Shown here: positions 38,801 through 50,344 of the stretch, piece after piece
Layout of the letters: each line of letters starts with the position of its first letter
How positions within the stretch are numbered: the first letter of the stretch is position 1
DNA from: Phoronis australis
Taxonomy: Eukaryota > Phoronida > Phoronidae
Assembly (NCBI GenBank): GCA_002633005.1
Contig: NMRA01000107.1
Span: 539,169 to 603,168, forward strand
Direction: 5' to 3'
DNA length: 64,000 nt
Notes under the pieces: model-generated
Told to the model about the DNA's origin: nothing
What the model saw: only the letters and a program-made list of their open reading frames with translations
The model's database searches: none
Translations under genes and position numbers: made by a program

Positions 38801-41800
38801 CGTATGGGGAGCCGGGTTCTTGACACGCAATAATATTACTCTTGGCATTGTCACATATACTGCCACTTCCTTCCTCAGTGATCTCGTATGAGAAGTGCCA
38901 GACACCCTCAAATGTACCCTTACAGTTGACAATCTTCAGGTCTTTACCTGAAGCACATAACACAATGTTGTCAAGAGAAGCTACACTATGACATGTGACC
39001 ATCACTACAAAGTACACCATGAATAAAGAAAACCATTGAATCATTTAACAGTGTACACTTGTTGCCATAATATCAGTAAGTAGTCTTGCACTGGCAGAAA
39101 TCTACCCACATAGATAAGTCCCAGACCTTAATTTTGTGTGGTCAGGATGCAATCAAGTACAACAATATTGGTAAGTTCTGAAAATGCACTGTGCGCTTCA
39201 ACGGCATACTAACTTTAGGAATTTAAAGACAAAGCACTCAAATTGTTCATAAAACTATGTTAAACTCCTAATCCAAAACAGCAGGCACCTCAAAACTAGA
39301 ATCGTAACATGCACGGTGAATTGTATACTTATTTGAAGCAAATTTTACACATGACTAGCAGGAAATATTGATTGGTCAGGGTGCAATAACACTTACTGGT
39401 CAGGGTGCAATAACACTTACTGGTCAGGGTGCAATAACACTTACTGGTCAGGGTGCAATAACACTTACTGGTCAGGGTGCAATAACACTTACGGAATAGT
39501 GTAATTAGGGCAGCGCCTTCATTACAAGTATTTGCGATCGTCGGATTAGATGCTGAGATACATCCAGCTGAAAAACAGTTAGCCAAACACTTAGCATATG
39601 ATAGAAAGTGCTTCGTGATAAAAAGACGTACAACTTCATAGACTACACAAGTTCATTACCAAACAACTTTTCCTTAGACTTTGGTGTAATGTGTAGCAGT
39701 TGGTATGAGGTGAGAACTAGAAGCAATGTTTCATACATACAGTGGTACTGTTGTTACGAGTCATGCAGTGAGGACTGCTTGATGCGGGTTCCACTAAACA
39801 CAGTTCGTCATAACAACGTGACAGTATTGTCTAACTACAGGAATTTTAGCAATGTCACCCTTTAACTACAGAATGTGATTTGCTTTGTTAAAAAAAATAT
39901 TTCAATTTTTATGTTTAAAAACATAAAAATTTGAAATACAAAATTTGCTAGTATCCTTAACAGACTGCATGCAACACACACAAGCTTGTAATATCTCCTA
40001 TTTTCAGGCCACCCATTTAAAATTCAAAGATCATCCAAACATCCTAAGCACAATTCTACAATACTACTCACAGTCAGAATATGGTTACTTACTCTCTTTT
40101 GTCTGCAAAATATTTTTAGTTCTATAGAGGATGATATTGCAAGCATAGCAGTTCCTTTTCCTGAAAATAAACAGTGACAATATCAGACCATGAACGAGAT
40201 GGCATGGGTTAGTCAGGATGCTACACTGGTTCAATTCAGGTCCACTAAATGTCTTCAATATTATCAAGCGAATTGTTGCCGTCCAAAAAATATCAATTCA
40301 GATGGTACTGCTGTTATCCTACCTAATAGAAATAGAGAAACAAGGTGCACATCAGTGACTATCCAACCAATATCCACAAGGTGGACATCAGTGACTGACC
40401 AACCAACCACAGCTTTACAAGTTTGCTAGGCTCATTAACATTCCATGACACATCTTAATCAAACCAGTACTGCCATAGAGCAGGAGAAGATATTTCCTAA
40501 AACACTGTCAGAAGCATAGATTATTTGCACATGGAAATGCATCTTTCAAATGAGGTAGTTGTCTGGATTTGAGTGTATTTGTGTGTCGGATTTAACCAAT
40601 TGACCAGCACATTTTTGCAGGTACAGAAAAATCTCTGAAGAATGTTGAACATGAACACATATTGATCAAACACCAGAAATATGATGTTGAGTGTTGAGCA
40701 TGTGTTAACAGATCTTTACAGATCGAACACCAGTAACTTGATGTTGAGTGTCGAGCATATGTAAACACTTGTTGATCAAACACTAGTAATATGACGTTGA
40801 GTGTTGAGCATGAGTAAACACTTATTGATCAAACACCAGTAATTTGATGTTGAGTGTTGAGCATGCGTTAACATTTACTGATCAAACACCAGAAAATTGA
40901 TCAGTGTTATCGATCTCCACAATACCAATACGCAAATTTCTAGAGATCAGTATCAGTAGTCAACACTATAGTGTTAAAACATCTTTGATGGAGGTATTTA
41001 TGTGTTTCAAAAATGTACATTGAACTGGTCAGGTGTGACCTACTTATTAACACTTTGTAGGGCCTACATGAGAAAACCGCTGATCAATGTCTCACGAAAA
41101 AAAAAACTTACTTATTAACACTTTGTAGGGCCTACACGAGAAAACCGCTGATCACTGTCTCACGAAAAAAAAAACTTGTTGTTAAAAGCACGTGGCCAGG
41201 AAGCGCGCGCTACATGCATGTCACTTGACATTGTAGACATTAGTCTCCAGGAACTATTGATGAAACTACGCCGGGTAGCTATATCGGCAAGAAATAAATA
41301 TCGGGCACTAATTTCAGAAAGTTTCTACTGCCATAAAAACTGTTGCGTTGTTTTTAAGAGAGATTGCCTTATTAATCACTTTTTCAATGTATTCATAATT
41401 GGTGTTTGTAAAGTAAACTACCTGATAAAATGTCGCACTGATAGTGGACACCTCCGCCCCCGAATCTCCCGGAAAATAACTCAGACTGTCACACATCCAG
41501 TCACGCGGCAACTCAACGACATTCGGCCTTAGGCCTTACCGAGACAATTCCCGCACGTTTTATTAGTAGATGTGATCAGCAAGTGCTAAATAAAACCCGT
41601 TCTCGTGATACTGCTTGTGTTATTTCTTTAGTTACAATGCACACCTCCGACAAATGAATGCTGATGACACGCACGCGCTCGCTCACTCACACACGCAGAC
41701 AATCTTCAGAACAAATGTCACGTGACTACAACATGTGTGTTCGTCCAGAGATTTTTCTCACGTTGCTGGATACAATCTTGCACAGATTTAAACCTATCTT

Positions 41801-44800
41801 GTTCATAATACCGACTCCAAAGGAACTTAAAATCTTAGGGACGCTATTTGGAAAACTTAAGTGAGGACTTAAGGTATTTGTTGAGTCGAAACTTTATTTT
41901 TATTCAAGCTGCCCAGTCGACGATCGCTAAGCAGTGGCGCAAAAAGTCGCCCTGGTATTTCAGCACAATTTTCTGTAGAATGATTGTAATTTAACAATGA
42001 CGAAGTTTGATAGCAATGCGCCACAGTTTTGTTGTTTTATTGAAAGCCTGTCACAAGCTACAGATACGTTACATAGCGTAAATTTGATGAATCCTAGCTT
42101 CCAATTTCACCCGTTTTGGAGACCGGGTATCAACCGCCTTGGATTACAATAAGCGCCCCCGCACCGGGCGAATACGGTGCTATTTAACTGCCTCTTACTA
42201 AAGTGAACGATACATGTTTACTGGTGGTAAAATCGGGCTCTGATTAGATGCGGAGGGCTGCAGTACCAAGTCAGCCAAGGTCAACCTGGCACGGCAATTT
42301 TTAAACTCGACGCGCTTTCCCCAAACTAGACGCGGCAAAACCCAAACTCGTTACCGCGTCGAGTCATAACAGGTCGTGGAGAACACAGTTGATGTTGAGT
42401 GTTGAGCATGGGTAAACACTTACTGATCAAACACTAGTAACTTGACATCGGGTGGCTTCGTAGTGTCTTTGCTGTTATTCTGTTCTCTGAACTCTTGCAC
42501 TTCATAACACTCGCCGTCAACTTTGTCAGAGATAAACTTTTTATCATTGATATTGGTGAACCTGTCTTGGCCACCGACGCCGGCTGTAGAACTGGACCCC
42601 TGCAGGGTGTAGTAATCTCCACCGACGTGATCAGGAATGGTACATTTGGCTTCTGTGAACATAAACACAATCAAAATTGGAAGATGTGTTATATAACCGT
42701 GGCTATTCTAGTCATTTCCACTCCATAACTATAACGTAACACCTAACCAATTTTGGACATATAAATAAATAAATTCTCGAAAGTGTTTTCTTTTTACATT
42801 CTTTCAAAGTTTTTTAGCATTGCTCTGAATGTCCGCAATTTTTCAAATACTTTCTGATAGTTAGATATTAACTCAGTGCTTCATATCTTTAATGAAAAAT
42901 AGAGATTATACGATTTTATTTATTTGCATGGGCAAATCAACTGTCCATGTAAATGCTTGTTTTGTTCTTAAACATCCAACAATCCATCTCTCAATTTCTC
43001 AATTTAAAGTGGCAATAACCAAACGCCGATCCAGGATTTTGAGTTGGGGGGTGGGACGGGCCAGGGCATAGTATTAGCCAGGATTTTGCCCGTCAGACAT
43101 TCGCCCCCCCGAACTACCAAATGGAATCTGGGATAATTTTAGGGGAAGGGGCCCCCCCTCTAAATCCGCCACTGATAAACCCACGCCTTATGACAAAAAT
43201 CAAAGTTCGATTGATGTAGGCCAGTAATAATTACAAAGAATGATTTCTAGGCTTATGGCTTCACACCAGGCTAAAGAAGACACTTCAGGGAAATACCAGA
43301 CATTTTATTCCATTTCAGTCTGATCAAAGGATAGGAACACAGTGCCATGACCAGGAAGGGTAACCGTGCTTAAGAGAAAAGTTGTTTTCGACACAAGGTT
43401 TGTAGTGGCCTTAAGTGACCTGGGAGTCATCCTGGACGAGTATGATAATTTTGACAAGTGGAGAATACAGAATGACATCACATTGAACATTTCTAACAGA
43501 TTTGTTGGAAATTCATGTGATCTCCTCAAGTCATTTTTTAGTACTCAATTTTCCTGTCTAAAGAGATTTTAAGTCCCCATTTGAAAACCAAACATAAAGC
43601 AGCAATGAACACACTTTCCATCTATAATTTTGATTTAGTAGGTCTCAACTTGTTACAAGCTTACTCAGTCTTGCAAAAAAATGGCAGTCGAATTGGGTCT
43701 GACTTATTTTCAGAATGTCCGATTTATTTTACTTTAGTCCAGATACTCGCCAGATTCATTTCTGGGAATAGTGTAGACAGAATTCGCTCTCTTTTTCCCT
43801 CATGTTTGTTACAAACTTAACAGTTCAAGGCAAAAAAAAATCTGTTTGGAAGCTGTTCATTTTTTCTATCGTCGCTCAATTTGGGCCAAGGTTTGGTCGC
43901 CATACTCCAGAGATAAATTTTGTGCACGGCTGATTGTCAAAACATTCTGATAGAATTAGACATTTCAGGACAACTGTACAGAACCTAGAGAAGGTGATAG
44001 TCATTGCAGTGGCAAAATATCCAAGTGCGTAATTCTTCAAGAACGTGCTTGGGAAATCAACTGAAACACTGTTACCAGTAAATTTGGAGTCTAGCGATAA
44101 CAATCTGTTGGTACTTTCCAAGTCCAGAAATAACACGTACTTGCCGTTATAGTACGACAACAGGAAAAGACCAATTTCATAACAGTAAATTTTTATCAAA
44201 AATTGTTGGCAACAGCCAGATTTAAAAGTGATTTGAGAACTAGCTATACTCCTACTGGGACCCATCTATTACCAAATTGCTTTTAGTGATAGAAGTCAAG
44301 TTTATCACAGCCTCTGAAAAACCATGATACGTAGCTGATAAAGAGGCGACATAATGTCTGTTCTTAAAATGGACATGTAGGCTTAAACTCTGTCAAAAAA
44401 CCAAACTTTTGACTTGGACCACATTACACCGCAATAAAATTGGTTTCAACTTGTTCCTTACTCAGATGAAAAGTAATTTCCGGGTTTGCAAACAACTGAT
44501 AGTTTGTTATTACTTTAGACCATACTCGATACAGAAGTGACACACCACAACAGCCTGTACAGAGCACAGGCGTCCTCAGCTTCTGATTGTCCCCAATACA
44601 CTATATTGGGGACGATCAGAAGCTGTGGACGCCTGTGGTACAGAGCTGCCAGAATTTGAAGTCCTGAATCAACTTTAATTCGATTACGAAATAATTTGAG
44701 ACCAAATTAGTAATGGTAAGTAAGGGGTCTAAATCGAAAGTTTGTTTTAGTGATGGTAAGCGGGTTTTTTTCGTTATTGCCGCTTTTAGTCAAATATTGC

Positions 44801-45376
44801 ACAGTGTAATGCTGTAGTGCAGATGACATGTCGAATGGAGCCTCGATAGAAATAAGAAGGTCCTAAGGACTTGATATGATGCACCACCGACTGTCTAATT
44901 TCATTGAATGTTTAAAGAAACTGGGTCATTCGCTTTGCACTTGCACAGTTGAATTTTTGGAGGACGATGAGTCACCAGCCTCAGCATCATGGCACTATAC
45001 CTACACAGCTGCCTAATACCCACAGAGACTGACTGACACAAGCCCAGTCACAAACAAGGGTATGGCTTTCAGCCACCTCAAGACTAAGAGGCGTCTCCGT
45101 ATCAAAGACAAGTGTCTCAGAACAATGCATAGTAGTTTTATAACCGTGATACACAGCACATTTGAAACTAGGTCAGCTCAACTCAGCGACATTTGGAAAA
45201 CGTATAACGGTAGAAACGGTTATAAACTGGACTAACACCTATCAACAGGTGAGAAATGGAATTTGAAAAACAAATATGCAATATTTAGGCAGACAAGTTC
45301 ACTCACCACCACTAACAAAGTACAAAATGGAGACAAAAATAGAAAGAGTGAGCAACGCTCGCTCCTCAGCGGCCAT
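29852..45376 (-). CDS. Secreted, probably GPI-anchored protein of two tandem DUF7042-7045-like cassettes (13 exons)
   Basis: Coding exons, 5' to 3' on the minus strand: 45376-45307, 42652-42424, 40160-40093, 39567-39493, 38947-38735, 37943-37834, 37271-37151, 36309-36016, 35257-35123, 32862-32596, 31781-31675, 31122-30981, 30003-29852. All junctions are GT-AG and the phases agree throughout: 1983 nt, 660 residues, TAA at 29854-29852. Residues 1-23 form a signal peptide (MAAEERALLTLSIFVSILYF). The C-terminal 19 residues are hydrophobic after SKNNG, as in GPI-anchored proteins. The body is cysteine-rich: C-x2-P starts with CYACN near residue 104; NCKGTFEGVWHFSYE near 155; YQCMGTW near 222; then a second round with CNLPESFTGTWFTS near 309, CPIAGKYTF near 455 and LQCVGFWYE near 534. 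I relate it, from memory of motifs, to the poorly characterised invertebrate DUF7042/7043/7044/7045 proteins. Exons 2-7 and 8-12 match in order and phase, so the gene arose by duplication of the whole cassette. Function unknown. Confidence 0.88.
33100..34520. repeat. Dispersed repeat cluster in intron 9
   Basis: Several diverged units share phrases like AAATGCCATTAGGG, GGGGGTGCTACAACAGT and AGAGGCAAAGACAAAGAACT. The same family, inverted, makes up 56.6-58 kb, and related copies occur at 4.9-6.5 kb. A diverged copy of the 139-bp MITE lies inside (33367-33525). Confidence 0.6.
36363..36835 (+). mobile_element. 3' end of a LINE retrotransposon in intron 7
   Basis: The plus strand, opposite to the host gene, is open from about 36375 to 36716. 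It encodes LLAQLRAGSLPLHLETGRY and then RLCLCCDSGSVEDELHFVF, typical of the C-terminal end of LINE polymerases (R-A-G then C-x2-C and E-D-E-x-H-F-x-F). A short untranslated stretch and an (AATACT)n tail at 36806-36832 follow, as LINE copies often have. The reverse transcriptase is missing, so this is a 5'-truncated copy. Confidence 0.7.
36848..36926 (-). repeat. Copies of the exon 8 acceptor region
   Basis: On the plus strand, CATATGAGGCCACTAAAAA at 36904-36922 nearly repeats the exon 8 start and acceptor at about 36298-36320 (CATACGAGGCCACTAAAAA). A weaker copy lies at 36848-36865. On the minus strand these are TTTTTAG followed by the first bases of the exon, so they are decoy 3' splice sites. 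Confidence 0.65.
39373..39492 (-). repeat. Five perfect 24-bp repeats beginning at the exon 4 splice donor
   Basis: Five identical units fill 39373-39492. Read on the minus strand the unit starts GTAAGTGTTATTGCACCC and abuts the end of exon 4 (39493). The first unit is the real 5' splice site; the other four each carry the same GTAAGTG. The lack of divergence suggests recent expansion. Confidence 0.95.
40640..40901 (-). repeat. 54-58 bp minisatellite carrying exon 2 donor sequence, main part
   Basis: About four to five units, recognised on the plus strand by GTTGAGTGTTGAGCAT and GATCAAACACCAGTAA. One further unit lies at 42389-42445, across a transposon insertion. The distal unit contains the actual end of exon 2 and its donor. 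Confidence 0.9.
40902..42388 (-). mobile_element. Non-autonomous hAT-like element, copy 2, inside the minisatellite
   Basis: This is the inverted counterpart of 11133-12666 over nearly its full length, including the GCGTCGAGTTTG-type subterminal repeats and the phrase TAGCGCGCGCTTCCTGG. The target duplication is TTGAT (40897-40901 and 42389-42393), and removing the element restores a continuous minisatellite unit. An internal 70-bp tandem duplication is present near 41041-41180 that copy 1 lacks. Confidence 0.9.
42389..42445 (-). repeat. Minisatellite unit overlapping the end of exon 2
   Basis: On the minus strand this unit reads from the last codons of exon 2 through its donor TCA|GTAAGTG (exon end 42424) into intron sequence identical in kind to the units at 40640-40901. 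Confidence 0.85.
43000..45300. other. Intron 1 of the 13-exon gene; hairpin and short open frames
   Basis: A decayed MITE-like sequence (about 43020-43180) carries a CCGCCACTG-type right end. Open frames at 43366-43820 (plus) and 43876-44265 (minus, 129 residues) have no recognisable motif. A long hairpin lies at 44555-44643. Confidence 0.4.
44555..44643. repeat. Long hairpin, about 40-bp arms
   Basis: The left arm contains CAGCTTCTGATTGTCCCCAAT and the right arm is its near-perfect complement, with only a few loop bases around 44600. It may be a short foldback element. Confidence 0.8.
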
Positions 45377-45963
45377 TTTGTTTATCGTTGAAGCGCCCTC
45401 GAAAATGGGTCACTTTGCAGGTAGTAAATTCACAGGTGAGAATTGATGTCAAAGTTTGTATTCTCCAATCTGAGATAATATGTAAGATAATAACAGTTAT
45501 GAAATGAAAATTTTATAGTTACAAATTGTTTTTTGGCGTAGAAACCTTTCATTGTGCATACTTATTGACAAAAATAATAATTACTCATCTTTGAGTCACT
45601 TCAAAATCATTCTGAACCAGCAAGGGAGATAATTTCGTAAAATCCCTCTTCCAGTGTCCATCACACCCAACTCACGGCCGTCAGGACGTTCTCGCTGAGC
45701 ACCCGTTTAGGCCTACCACACAGACTTAGGAAATAATATTGGTCTTTAGCTCAGACTTATTTTTAACTCCGAGACACCTCATTTCACTGACTAGTCCCGT
45801 CAGTGAATATTTTTTCGGTTTCGTAGTCATTTGAAAAATGAATAGCTAAGAGAATATAGCCCGGCGCACGTGCCGGCGACCGTACCGCACGAAGTACGCC
45901 TAACAAAGTAAAATCGAGTCAAGATACAAACAGCACATGCGTACGGTGACCCAAAGCTGACAT

Positions 45964-46108
45964 TGAAAACTAACATTACAAAAACTCACTTTTCACTGCG
46001 GAAAAATCACTTTTCTCGGCCTCAAGAGGCAAAACTTTAAGCCGCTGACGGAGAAAAGCTTCTCTTCGCGGAAAAAGTGATTTTTTCGTAATGTTATTTT
46101 AGTTTCAG
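45964..46108. mobile_element. Palindromic MITE of about 145 bp
   Basis: The arms (AACTAACATTACAAAAACTC... and its complement ending GTAATGTTATTTTAGTTT) pair over about 40 bp around a core with AAAACTTTAAGCCGCTGACG. It lies about 600 bp upstream of the 13-exon gene's start codon. Confidence 0.65.
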
Positions 46109-46109
46109 T

Positions 46110-49100
46110 GTTGGGCCACTGTAAATTAATCCTTTTACTCTAATAAAAACGGTCTTGTTCCTTACCATCATCGACAGATTTCCGGCGCGATTTCCAAGAG
46201 CCCGCACCTGGCGAGACTTTTTCAGTGCTACGCTGCATAGTAGTCTCAGGTGATGCTACACAGGGGGACTGAGGGGGGGGGGAGCTTTAGCCTTTTTTCA
46301 GAGCTGCACCGCCCATTGCCAAGGCCTGGGCACAGATGTACTTGTTAATTGGCAAACGACAGAGCAAGGAAGACCGCCACGGGGTGTTCGCCGAGTGAAG
46401 TCCCCAACCCATGAATGTCCTGTCCGTTTTGCGTTAACCAGTGATAACCTGTTACGGTTCATGCCAGTTAGCTCTTCAACAATATCGGAAAACTTTGTAT
46501 AAGATTGCCAGTACGCGGAATATTGTGAACTTTCGTCTTCACTGAGAATGATTTGAAGACAATAAACCGAAACAATCTGTCGATCATTTAGGTCTACATT
46601 ATGCGCTGGTTTTAAAGTCCGTACAATTTTGGTGAAAAACGAATGTGATCATGATACTGAATGGCAAGGCTTGGAAAAATAAACTTTAACATGAAAAATG
46701 TTTTACATTTCATTTACAGGCTAATTAAGTAACTGTTGTTTACGCCATGATTATTTTTAAGATTGGACTACTGTGTCGCCTGGTCGGTAGCCCGGGAGGA
46801 GACTTTTTCACCGACTCAATCAATTAAGAAAACGACAGACGACTTGGAAATACGAAATAAATTATACATCCAATTCATAATTTATTTATTTGAAAATGAT
46901 TTTAACATTTAGACTGGGGTGGTTAGTAGACAACAGCTCAGTTCACAAGGGCTAAGCCGGGTTCCCTCGATTTTGCCCTGCTGAAAATGATTTCGATTGT
47001 GAAGTCTTCTGTGCTTTTGTTCTCACAACACATGACGAAATGCAATACCTGATTTTGCGGATATGGCACGATACAAAGGGTAGAGTGAAAACTCCGTCGA
47101 TCGCCGCATTCAAGTTAATCGTACCACTGTTGGATTTGCGCAATAAACACATGCATCACTTTGTAAATTTTATAGTTCTCCTCAACTTTTTTTCTTTTCA
47201 AGGGAACTAAACGCGAGTCAACCCCACACTCCAGAATTCCCGGCCGCAATGGACTTTTGAGGAAGTTCCCCCGACCGGGCTCACGGCGTATATATATGCA
47301 ATGACCAGTACGCGGTCGGTCCGCGCGGGCAGGGCTCGGACACCACTTGGTCAAATCTGTACCATCGGCTCGATTGACAAATCCACCGCTTTGGGAATCT
47401 TTAGCGTTTGTCTGAGGCTGGAATTGATTACTTCGTCGGATGTCGCGGTGTTCCTGGAGCAATCACGGCACCGCAGGCACTGGTGCGTGTTCTTGCATTT
47501 GAAATGAGGCGCGCACTGGCTTGAGATAAAACATGCTTTTGTTTATTGTATCGAGGCCATGTGCAGACTTTTTCTGTACATTTGTATAGGCCATGAGTAA
47601 ATTTGAAGTACCCGCGATCAGCCTGGGCATTGACAAACCACGATATTTTTCATTCGGCGTACGCAAAGAAATGAAATTTGGACCAAAGTTATCAATTTTG
47701 CATATAAATTACCAAAATACTGAGAATTAAAAATAACCAAACAAAATAACAACACATTTGCGCTCACGGTGATAACAATACGTTTCGCAAGAAAATGTCG
47801 GTCGTCTAAGTTGCGGCGAAACCTGCCTGTTGTTTTTGTATCATGTTGAGATCAAAGTCAAGCACACTGCACTCACTTGACACCTGCGACTTACATACTC
47901 ACTAGGTGTCGCCACAATCCAATAATCGTAATCACAAGACACAAGATGTTGTTGGTAAGCTGGTAAGTTGTCTGTGCAGTATTCATAGTGTTAAAAGAAT
48001 GCATATTGCCATTAAGTATCATAGGCAGTAAAGAGTTTGTTAGAAAGTGTAGGAATGAAAAAGTACTACGCAAAATCGAAAAGGGACACGTCGTCAGCAG
48101 CCACTGCCTGGCTGACAAGTGACAGCTGATGATAAATCAAGTACGTAAGTCGTAAGTCGGTCATTCCATACGAAATAGGACCTTTCCGATTCACTTCCCT
48201 GCAAACGAGTTCATTTTATGGGTTAGGAACTTCATAAAAGAGTTCATTTTTATCACTCTGGAGCAGGGTAGAATTGGAACTTTTATTCGGCATCAAACCC
48301 TTGAGGCTTGACCAGCAGCACCTGAGCACCGTTACGAAGTCGGACCTGCTAGCTGTATCATGAAGCCAGCCGACTACAGGCAGCTTTTTGCCTTGGCCTC
48401 TTATAGAGAATTTTGAGAGTTCAGGTTTCATTACGTACATTCTAGAGGCCTTTCTGACTTGATTCCAGCACCATGTGCAAACCCCATAGCATTGGTGGCT
48501 TTATGGGGGGGGGGGGGTCAGTGGGAGGTCTTGCAGGGCCGTAGGNTTATTATTAGTAGACATATTTTTTCATATAATTCAAAACGTACCTAGTGGTTGC
48601 AGTAGTTCATTTTACAGCGTTGATATATACACCCCAGTGCAACGCAGTGGTTTCGAAATTAGAAGTTACGTATCGACCAGGGTCGGTGCCCCCCAATAAT
48701 TTTTACCTTCCTACGGGCCTGTCTTGAGCCACTTTTTGAGCTTGTACGGATGTGGAGTGTATCTGGTGTATTAATATTGGGTTTATTTAGAAAAACTTAA
48801 ATTACTTACAGTGTGATGCAATAACTAACATACAATTAGTGACAAGGGTTAAAAATGGCTAGATGAAATCTGATGCAAAGTTAATGCCGTAACTTTGTTA
48901 CTTGAAAGCTGGAGAAAGACACAAAAATGACATTTATCATTGTTTTCCACTTAAACGGGCAAGGTGAGTGTCGGCTGACTCTCACATTTTGCATACACCC
49001 TCGCGTGCAGTTGTTAGCTCTGATACGATGAAACTTTCACCTCAAGGTAAAGGAGAACTATATACCCAGGTGGTATGGAATTTCAAGATCTACAGTTAAC

Positions 49101-49280
49101 AATGGTTCCTAGCTGTATTTTGACATTAGTCTTCATATAGCTAGCAGACCGGCTAACTAGACCCGTGCTCTCTGTCAAAAAAACAAGACTTGATTTAAGC
49201 CACTTACTATTATGAAGTGGCATCAGATTGTTCCATCGGTAAAATTAGAGAGGATTTCAGGGTTTTGAAATAACAAATTG
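46110..49280. other. No confident gene; CpG-rich patch and G run
   Basis: A GC-rich patch at 47190-47480 (with TATATATA near 47290) has overlapping open frames on both strands, none recognisable; a promoter or untranslated first exon is possible. A run of 13 G at 48505-48517 precedes an undetermined base (n) at 48546. Confidence 0.35.
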
Positions 49281-49288
49281 TTACTTAA

Positions 49289-50341
49289 AGGCAAAGGCAA
49301 CCTTTTTTCATGTTAGTTTTAGCAAAAATTAATTACAGCTCTTTGTACCGTCCTCCACTCTGGAAGTGACGTTAGTGGGAGGCAAGAATTTTTGCGCCAA
49401 TTTATTCTTTTCATACAGACCGACTCATTACGGCGTTCTTCTGTTCAGTGACTTTACCAGACGTAGAGGGTTGTGAGTGTATGATAACATCTAGCTCCTT
49501 TGTTAACTGTCAAGCACAATCTTTTGTCTGGTATGACATCAGGCAGGCCAATTATCTACAGACCATGTGTGAACAGTCAAACCCAGGGCAAATTTGAAAA
49601 TTCGGAAAGAATAGATTGTCGTAACTTCGGTTGTAGTTGCGTGATTTTGGCGATTCAAAAACTAAACATGATCAGCATTTGACGAGGAATTCAGAAATAC
49701 TATTGATTTATGTTCAAATGTGTTATAACATAACTTTTATTTTTAACAGCACATCAGTCTGGGCTAGATGTGATCGTATTAGAGGTTAAAGCAATTATCG
49801 AACAAAGGAGAGCTGGACCTCCAACTGTAAATGTCAGAATGGAGCTAATCAGTCGTGTAAGATATTGGCTAATGGCGTCATCTTCCCAACTTGTTGTCGG
49901 GCTATAGAATCGAACAAGTTAGGATCAACAGAAAAACGCCGTAATGTGTGAGAGGTGCTGAGTCAGTCATTACTCTACCTTGGTTGTGATAAGTTCGGTC
50001 ATCGTTTGTTGTTCCTCTGTCCGTAAGACGATAATGAGTACATCCCGGTACGCAGCAACAGTGTGGCATGTTGACTGACTTGTAAACAAAAGTAAATGAC
50101 GACCGAACTTATCACAACCTAGGTAGAACAATGACTGACTGGACAGCTCTCACAGTCGGACTATATGAAAAGAAATTGGCTCAAAATTCTTGCCTCCCAA
50201 AACGTCACTTCCGGACTCCGGAGTGGAGGACGAATAATTAATTAAATTTTGAAAAGCTGTAATTAAGTGAAAAATATGACTGGCATAATCAATGAACCTT
50301 ATTTTTGGTAAAAATGACAAGAAAAAATGTTGCCTTCCCCT
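49289..50341. mobile_element. 1.05 kb element with long inverted ends and TTAA target
   Basis: TTAA flanks both sides (49285-49288 and 50342-50345). The ends start AGGCAAAGGCAAC and AGGGGAAGGCAAC. Similarity between the arms continues for about 130 bp, including GGAAGTGACGTTAGTGGGAG and AGGCAAGAATTTTTG. A second inverted repeat is nested at about 49970-50130. Part of the interior is shared with 15235-15770. TTAA targets are typical of piggyBac and Kolobok elements; no transposase is present. Confidence 0.8.
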
Positions 50342-50344
50342 TTA

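Noticed and set aside
38691-39044. Minus-strand frame starting MIQWFSLFMVYFVVMVT, which looks like a signal peptide followed by exon 5
   Set aside because: A strong acceptor (TGTGCTTCAG) at 38948 and exact phase agreement with exon 4 show that the upstream part is intron. An alternative start here cannot be fully excluded.
39329-39586. Minus-strand open frame with SKCYCTLT repeated
   Set aside because: As a free-standing protein it is not credible: it is exon 4 plus read-through of the 24-bp donor repeats. Kept only as a possible alternative-splicing product.
43876-44265. Minus-strand frame of 129 residues upstream of exon 2
   Set aside because: It lies in intron 1 of the 13-exon gene; the signal-peptide exon at 45376-45307 joins in phase directly to exon 2. 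No motif recognised.
47115-47462. Minus-strand frame of 115 residues in a GC-rich patch
   Set aside because: Overlapping frames on both strands are open, as expected from high GC content, and no motif or splice boundary supports one.
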